Source of the DNA: Talpa occidentalis
Lineage: Eukaryota > Chordata > Mammalia > Eulipotyphla > Talpidae
Reading direction: 5' to 3'
DNA: 64,000 nucleotides
NCBI RefSeq assembly: GCF_014898055.3
Contig: NW_023601543.1
Coordinates: forward strand, 61,455,782 to 61,519,781
The position numbers and the translations under genes are program-made. Within the stretch, counting starts at the first letter, position 1, and each line of letters opens with the position of its first letter. Shown here piece after piece: positions 57,400 to 64,000 of the stretch. The notes beneath the pieces are model-generated. The model did no database searches and was not told the DNA's origin. It saw only the letters and a list, made by a program, of their open reading frames with translations.

Positions 57400-57690
57400 A
57401 AAATATTGGAATATTATGGATACTAAGGGAATGGGGATTTTTAAGAAAGAAGCATGAATCCAAATGGTCAGATGTTGGGCAAGTATTACAAAAGACAAGA
57501 AAAAGAAGTTTCAGGGTTTAGTAATAAGGGCATTGTGGGTGGCTTTCCAGATACAATTTCTGTCATGTTTTGCTGAGGGAGACCAGATTTTAAAGTATTG
57601 ATTAATGAGTGAGAAGAAAAACAAAATTGAATATTAAAATTATTCCTGTCGTGATATGTGGAAGTTGAAAAGATAATCTAGAAGAAGAAA
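57400..57690 (-). mobile_element. Probable L2 fragment, antisense
   Basis: CTGAGGGAGACCAGATTTTA and ATTAATGAGTGAGAAGAAAA at 57,570-57,625 resemble antisense L2 coding text. Weak call. Confidence 0.35.
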
Positions 57691-59150
57691 CACTGTCATC
57701 ACTCTATTAATAGCTAGTTTTCTAAGGAGAAAGAGAGTCAACACTTTAGCTGTTCTCTCTATACAAAGTAATAGGCCGGAACATAAGGGACTCAGTGTCG
57801 TGGAGAGAGGCTGAGCCAAAGAAGAACACTGTTTTACGCCAGCTTAAAAGGTCACTGCCGTGTACCAATGTCCTGTTGGCATATTAGCTGTAAACTCCAC
57901 TCTTGATTCAATGTAATGGATTTTAAAGCTGATGCCTTGCCAAATTGATTTGTAAGATGAATAGCTGTTGAAGCTGAACTGAGCATTTGAGTTCTGAGTG
58001 TATAAATGGACAAAGAACATCAACGCTCTCTTCCATTCTGATTCTGCTGCTTGTTTTCTCTTTCCCTCTTCTCATTCTCCAACCTCTAATTACTAAGGAT
58101 GGGAAAACACATGGGGCCAAAGAATCCTGGAGGCAGAGATATTTTGTGATGAAAATGTCACTGAATAAATACACCAAAAAACAGTCTATTTTCAACCTAG
58201 ATAAAACAGTAAGTTTTCACTTAGCCTGGTATTAATGAAATTCAGATTATTCTTTCTGTCACATTTGTTCACATTTTCCTTATCTGTAAATGAGAATAAC
58301 AATAGCTAATTTAATCTTTAAAAATGAACAAACTCTGTGGAGAAGGGAGAGCAAAGGTTTCTTCGAACACAACCCTAGAGAAAATAAAAGACTTGAAGGC
58401 AACTTGAGCCACAGGCCACTGGAAACTTCTCCAGGATCTGGCAGTTTGTGTACCGGGTGTAGACTGGAGAAGAGCAAACATCCTGACTGGTTTCTGCCTT
58501 GCTTGTGTGAGTGAGAGTCATAGTGAGCTGGATTTGGAGATCATACAGAGTGGAGGAGAATGAGTGCATGCCACAGTGCTGTTACTCAGCTGGGCCAGAA
58601 TGAAAGGACAGAGAGACTTGATTTCCCGGATCTTGTGCCAAGTTAATTTCCCTCTATCTCCAGGCCTTCAGCTTCTGAATGGGAAAGGAAAAGGGGGAAA
58701 GGAAGGGAGAAGATGGAGAGATATGGGGAAAAAAAGAAACATCCAAAAATAAAGTTCCAAAGTGTGTTTATTGCTGTGCATGGGTCTAATGGGCGGGCAC
58801 TTCAGTCGAACAATTGAAGGCAAAAATGTTTGAATTAATGAAATCAATTTCTGATTCTAAACTCAAAAGATAGAAATGCTCCTGAGTAGGCCCATCATTC
58901 TCTTATTTTGAGAAAGCATCAAATTAGTGGCTTTTGAAGTAAATCTGATTGAGGTACTTAGGAATAACACTAAAGCTCTGGGGTTGTTCTTTTGATTTTC
59001 CACAGATTACAATGATGAGCTCTTGTCCAACAATAGGAAGAATCACTCCTTCATCCCACTTTAGCTGAGCCCCTGCTATGTGTAGAGGATGCAGAGATGA
59101 AGGGAGCCCAGTGCCCACGCTGCAGGACACTGTTTACGGAGCGTGCCAAT
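57691..59150. other. Unique DNA, no gene recognised
   Basis: A purine-rich stretch at 58,680-58,735 (GGAAAGGAAAAGGGGGAAAG and on). Short frames only; none has a domain I can name. Confidence 0.45.
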
Positions 59151-59154
59151 ATTC

Positions 59155-59575
59155 TCGCTTGGTGCCCTGGAGCGTAGACCTCGGCGGGCCATAGGTGGGC
59201 TTCCTTGCCCTCTGGCTTCCCACTGGGCTCACTATTGGGGTTGGGGAGGGGATTGGCAAGAAGGAGGAGAATAAGTTTGGAGGTTTATTTTCTCAGTTTT
59301 CTTCCTGCAAGAGCAAACCATCTACATCTTACCTGTCACTAGATTTCTCACCCCTAGGTTTCTAGGTGCTAGTCACCGTATTCTCTCCAAAACCCTTTGG
59401 GCCTAGGGTAAGTTATGGGTAATGGGCCCAGGCCCTTGTTACTAGCCCTGTGTACTGTGCCCGCCCTTATGGCTTCCCTATATCCTGCCCACATTTTTGT
59501 AAAAAGGCTTTTGTAAAACTCTCTTCAAATTATTTTAACTGAAGCATGCCATCTGTTTTTTGTTAGAACCCCAGC
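59155..59575 (+). mobile_element. Old mammalian interspersed repeat, LTR-like, family not assigned
   Basis: CTGGCTTCCCACTGGGCTCA, TTCTCACCCCTAGGTTTCTA, TATGGCTTCCCTATATCCTG, ACTCTCTTCAAATTATTTTA and ATGCCATCTGTTTTTTGTTA follow the order of a widely scattered old mammalian repeat. A 3' LTR-like ending near 59,572 is likely. Confidence 0.55.
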
Positions 59576-60339
59576 ATCATAAGAAAGACCGGCATACAGC
59601 ATTTTCTGCCCCAGAACATTGGTTATTAATTTAATCCAAGAAAGAATGAAACAAGGTTTAATATATTGTATGCAATTTAAAACTCTGTCTACCTTCAACA
59701 GCTGCACATACCAGAAATCATCATTGCTTTAAGAAAAAAAATAGCACTCAGTTTAATTAAGAGTCTAATTGAAAGTTATTCAATTAAAGGTTTAATTGAA
59801 TAGGCTTGATAGAGGTAAAACTAGCTTGAAATAATGAAAGGCCTCAACTCTAGAATTATATATCTATTACTCTCGACACGTACACCTAGATGGATTAATG
59901 ACTAACCACATATTCTAGAACAGAGGTCTATGGACATAGCCTTCGATTTTACAGAATTGATTCTAATGTTTTCAAACACCTGTATACATGCATCAAGTCA
60001 TTTTTTTAATAGGATAAACACTCTCCCTCCTTTCTTATGATCTTCAAACACTAACATTCTATTTATAATTAGCATAAGCTTCAGCAGAGCTTTACATGAT
60101 CAGGGATTCTGAAGAGGAATTTAAGAGGCTTGTGTTAAGTACTGTTTAGGTATTTTAAGGTTCATTTGGGAGGAACATTATCTTCAATGTGGGACTTAGA
60201 AAATGATTAGATGATGTTGCTGAGAGTTTGACGGGAGAACACTCGTGTTCTGATCCCGTGTGGGGAGGCCAAGGGCAGAAGGTCTGAGAGCAGATGTTCA
60301 TACCAGTCATTTATTCCTGTGTAGAGATCTCCGATTGTA
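59576..60339. other. Unique AT-rich DNA
   Basis: No gene recognised. 59,750-59,812 is rich in TTTAATT/AATTAAA words that pair with each other as small inverted repeats. Confidence 0.45.
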
Positions 60340-60470
60340 GGTTGCCTGACCTTGGTGATGTGATTTAAGTTCGCAGACCCTAATTTCCCCATCTAGAAAA
60401 TAGGGATGATGTCAAGGGTTTACATCAAAGGGCATGATGAGCATAAACTAGATAACACCTCTCTAACATA
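60340..60470 (+). mobile_element. MIR fragment
   Basis: GGTTGCCTGACCTTGGTGAT, CCCTAATTTCCCCATCTAGA, AAATAGGGATGATGTC: the MIR core order (losing-polarity CTTGGGC, then TTTCCTCATCT, then AATGGGGAT). Decayed. Confidence 0.6.
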
Positions 60471-61310
60471 TCATATCACATCTAATGTAGTGTTATACCC
60501 ACTATAACATCCCATCATACCTACCATACTAACTGGATGACAGGAAGTACTCTGCCACGCTGAATACTATGACATAGAAATTTGATAAAGAATTATCTTC
60601 TGTTTTGCTTTACTTTATAACACAAGTAATTTTGGGGATCCCTCATTATCTTGGTTCTTGCTATCTGTATTCTGCGAAAACCAAGTGGGTCTGCACTGGA
60701 GTCATCTTCCAGCACCGAGCAGGCGTTGATGCAGAACAATTTCCTGAACCTCTGAGCAGATTGTCTCACAGACAGCAATTCACAATTCACAATTGCATTG
60801 GCAGCAACTCAACATGCAGAGCTTTCTCTCCGTCTTGATGTTGTAAAATGAGCTATTCATTTATGCACATTATGATTACACTAGCTGCTTTTACCTTATG
60901 TCACCTACAAAGTCACCCTCAAATTTTCTTTATTCAGTCTAGAGATTAGGAAGGGAGAAAGAGATGAAAAGTCAGAAACTTCTTTGGTTCTAGAAGAGTA
61001 GAATGGTTAGCTTGGCTGTTCAGTAATAAGTTCTCTATTAAAATGAACATAGCCCTTGGAAGTACCCCGAGTCAAGTCCACAGCACTTCCCCTCATCATA
61101 GTTACAAAGGAACTTTCCATTGTGTTCGATGTATTTAGGGGTTTTTACAATAACAGGTCCCAGCATAGGTGCTATGGAGGGAGAAGTTTTCAGAGAAGCC
61201 AAAAAAATGAATTGAGAATTCACAAGTCTGGTCATGGCCTATCTTCACAACTAAGGTGAATTAAATCCAAATAAAATTTGTTAAATGCAAATAAAAAGAT
61301 GGAGGGTATT
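60471..61310. other. Unique DNA, no gene recognised
   Basis: 60,660-60,790 is less AT-rich and has fewer simple repeats than its surroundings. It could be a conserved element, but I recognise nothing in it. Confidence 0.4.
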
Positions 61311-61436
61311 GGGCCTCCCCTGGTGGCACAGTGGTTGAGCGCTGGGTTGTGAGGCTGCCCGCGGCCTCTGCAGTGCCAGTTCGATCCCCGGCAACCGGCG
61401 AGGGTCCCACAAAAAAAAAAAAAAAAAAAAAAAAAA
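61311..61436 (+). mobile_element. Short tRNA-head-only SINE with perfect A tail
   Basis: GGGCCTCCCCTGGTGGCACA, box A TGGCACAGTGG, box B AGTTCGATCCCC, ending GAGGGTCCCAC and then a pure A run of 26 (61,411-61,436). Target duplication AAGATGGAGGGTAT at 61,296 and 61,436. The unbroken A tail and near-perfect duplication suggest recent insertion. Confidence 0.96.
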
Positions 61437-62204
61437 GATGGAGGGTATGTCAAGTAGTATAGTAAAGAATACACATATTTTAAAAAAAGAATAGAGAAGG
61501 TGATGTCACAAATTCTATCACAGAAACTACCCGATGCTGTTGAGGCTTCCTCAGATACCCTCAAATCCCTTTTCTCATTTCTGTGAGCCTCTCCCCACTT
61601 TTTGAATGGTTTTGCTTTTAAGGGCCCATTCCTTCCATGTTCATGCTACAAAATTCTCCTTGGCTATTAGAGTGATTTTCCCATGGCATACTAAAAGCTT
61701 AATATGCCTAGGAGTTTAAACCTTCCAGGAATGTGGGGCTTAGGCAAAGGCTGTCAACTATGGGGAAATTCTAGCTCCCTTGCCTTGGCCAAGGTAAATT
61801 CTAAGATGTAATGTATATTCTGGAACTGCTCTGGAAAATCAGCCTAAGGCAGGGATTTACTTGAAATCTCCCTCTTACTCGGCTTCCTCCCCTTTCTGTC
61901 CAACTTCCCTACTCCCTAATCAGCTTTTCCTGGGAGCACTATCTTCATAAATCACTTGCACATGAAACTTCATCTTTGTGTCTGCTTTTAGGGTACCTGA
62001 CCTAAGACACAGGGGTATTTAAAGAATTGAGAATTTGGAGAAGAGAAAGAAAGGAATTTTGAGAGAGGAATGCATCATGGAAGAAATAACTGAGTTAGTC
62101 TTTAAGAACAGATGAACTTTCAAAAGGGTCTTGGGACTTGTAAGGGAGACTAGGCAAACAACTGGTATTTCTCTAAGCGTTATGTACAGCAAATTTAGGA
62201 ATGA
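61437..62204. other. Unique DNA, no gene recognised
   Basis: Nothing recognised with confidence. Confidence 0.45.
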
Positions 62205-62405
62205 GAACATAGCCTGGAGTCAGTCATCCTATAGTATCTGAGCCCCCCCTCTTACTGGATCATGGGCAAATTACTTGATTCTTCTGCAACTTGGTTGTCT
62301 AACCTGTAATTGGGGATGACAATTACACATGTCTCTTAGAATATTTTTCATGAGGGTTGAATGAAATAGTATTTGTAAATTACTTAGCACAAATGCCTGG
62401 CACAA
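62205..62405 (+). mobile_element. MIR, sense
   Basis: CATGGGCAAATTACTTGATT, CTAACCTGTAATTGGGGATG, CTTAGAATATTTTTCATGAG, GGGTTGAATGAAATAG and AATGCCTGGCACA follow the full MIR core plus 3' end order. Confidence 0.85.
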
Positions 62406-62419
62406 AAATACCCTGATCA

Positions 62420-64000
62420 AACTATTGTTTTTGCTGTTCCTGTTTTGTTTGCCAAGAGCAATGGGTGGGAAGGTATAAAATAATAAACTCTGGGGAGGTA
62501 GAATGCAGAGGCACATGGATGTCCTAATGTAATGTTTGAATTCATTGCATTTTGTTTTCTTTTATTTTTGGTCACTGAAATTCCTTAAACATACGTGTTT
62601 GAGATATACCTTCCTTTTTGACCCTTCTTTCTACTATTGGAGGAAAAGGAGAGGTCAGGGGTTCTGGTTAAGATTCACCCTGCCCTCCAAGTGAAATTCT
62701 GTTTGTTGCAGCATACACACAAAGATCAGGGATGACATGAGGCCCAAATAGGATTTTATTACTAGCTTAACAGTTGATCCCAAAAGATCCACCAAGTATA
62801 GGGCTCTCAGATAAGGTCCAGACTTAAAAATCTGATTTGGCCTGAAACAGAAGGGGAACTTTCTGGTCCTCAGCTTAAATATTGATCTTGCTTAAGTGGC
62901 CCTGCAAAAATATGAATGGCCCTGCCATCACTTTTGATCTATTTATCCAAACAGCTACATGGTCAAGGACCCCAAAGCTGCCTCACATACACAGCAGAGG
63001 CAGCTAAAGAAAGCTCTGCCTGATTTTTTCCTTTCAAGGAGGCAAGTTTCGGGTTACCTGTCAATCCCATCTTCAAGTGAAAGTACAAACATCAAACAGA
63101 GAACCTTTTCTAATGACATTAACATTTTCCATATGAAATTCGTTCTAAGAATTCTTTCTTATTCTTACACTTTTTAAATGTAGATTGTGTTTCTGTTCCT
63201 AGATGAAGTATTTTTACTCCTCTCTTTTAGGAAGAAATTATGGGCCTTTTTCTTTTAAGTTATCTTCTATTTCCTGCATTATCTTTGTTTCTTCTAAGTT
63301 CCCTTTTCCCACAAGATTGTTTTGTTTGCTATTCTTCAAGTGACAAGTTGTCTTCAAATGGTATTGGTGGGACAAAGAAGAATTGAATGAACTTTATTAG
63401 GAATGGCAGAAGCAAAGAACAAGAAGAATATATAGATAAAATGGAGCAGAGTAGAATGAGTGAGTGTAGGATAAGGATGACATTTTAGTTGAGAGCAGAA
63501 GATGTGAAAACGTTCGCAGACTGAATTATTTGGATAATAGAGTGGCATGTCCCTTGAAGGTACAAATTGAGCAGCGGGAAAAGGAAGTTTGGCTTGACAG
63601 GACCATCGTTATAATGATAATGGGCTCAGGTCTTAGCATGCTGTGGTGAGCAAAAGAAAGTCTCCAAGATGAAGTGTGCTAAGATTATTTATAGATATGC
63701 CAAGAATGGACTGGAGAAGCTTGCCTAGAGACTGCATAGTGGGGTAGAAAGTTGGGTAGAAAGTAGGTCATCTGGCAGATGATACCTGGCAGGGAAAATT
63801 TACAGACAATTATAAGTCAATGACACAGAAGTCAGGCAGAATCATTTTAGTGGCTCTCTCTACCCTCATCAGTGGATGAGGAGGGAGGTTAAAGTCTTTA
63901 ATCAATAAACTAAGAAAGAAGAGGTATCTAAAGAAGTCTCTCGTCCCTTACCCAAAAGGAATCTTGGGTGTGAGGGTGATCTGGCTGTGACATCTGTCGC
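62420..64000. other. Unique DNA to window end
   Basis: No gene recognised. 63,180-63,345 is rich in T/C with two polypyrimidine-AG sites (TTCTGTTCCTAG and CTCCTCTCTTTTAG). Otherwise A-rich, with no clear repeat. Confidence 0.45.

Noticed and set aside
1..64000. Naming the species from the SINE family
   Set aside because: The SINE is lineage-specific, but I cannot recall its consensus in any named order with enough certainty.

Overview
The window is non-coding mammalian genomic DNA. It has no intact protein-coding gene, no rRNA or tRNA gene and no bacterial feature. Placental-mammal origin is shown by LINE-1 (L1), LINE-2 (L2), MIR and MaLR LTR remnants and by more than 20 copies of a lineage-specific tRNA-derived SINE with an (ATAAATA)n-type tail. 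I cannot name the species from the SINE.

Positions 1 to about 36,560 look like the 3' part of XIST exon 1 on the + strand. This rests on remembered resemblance to human XIST, not on an alignment. The part begins with a 40-bp tandem repeat carrying the octamer ATTTGCAT (1-540). It continues through a unique block and single-copy XIST-like sequence (about 1,380-3,280). It then becomes a large, diverged tandem array of a roughly 2.15-kb unit, in about seven to nine full or partial copies, up to about 34,400. A terminal XIST-like segment closes it (34,402-36,560). Within every unit the same sub-blocks (called A to G here) recur in the same order. Many carry a consensus splice donor (GGTAAGT) or the phrase GTATTCAGGTAAGAAATG. 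L1s (4.0-6.6, 9.1-10.2, 11.7-14.0, 19.2-21.4 and 33.4-34.3 kb) and SINEs interrupt the array, nearly all in antisense orientation. A 100-N assembly gap lies at 11,637-11,736.

From about 36.6 to 64 kb the array ends abruptly. The rest is AT-rich unique DNA with SINEs, one short L1, old L2 copies (43.3-44.3, 53.3-54.4 and 55.1-57.1 kb), MaLR LTRs (37.9-38.7, 46.4-46.8, 50.5-51.1 and 57.1-57.3 kb) and MIRs. If the XIST call is right, this is where intron 1 and the small downstream exons should lie, but I could not recognise any of them.

The main observation is an apparent large amplification of the 3' part of XIST exon 1 into a higher-order tandem array. A second is a very short, tRNA-head-only SINE subfamily, present in three independent copies.
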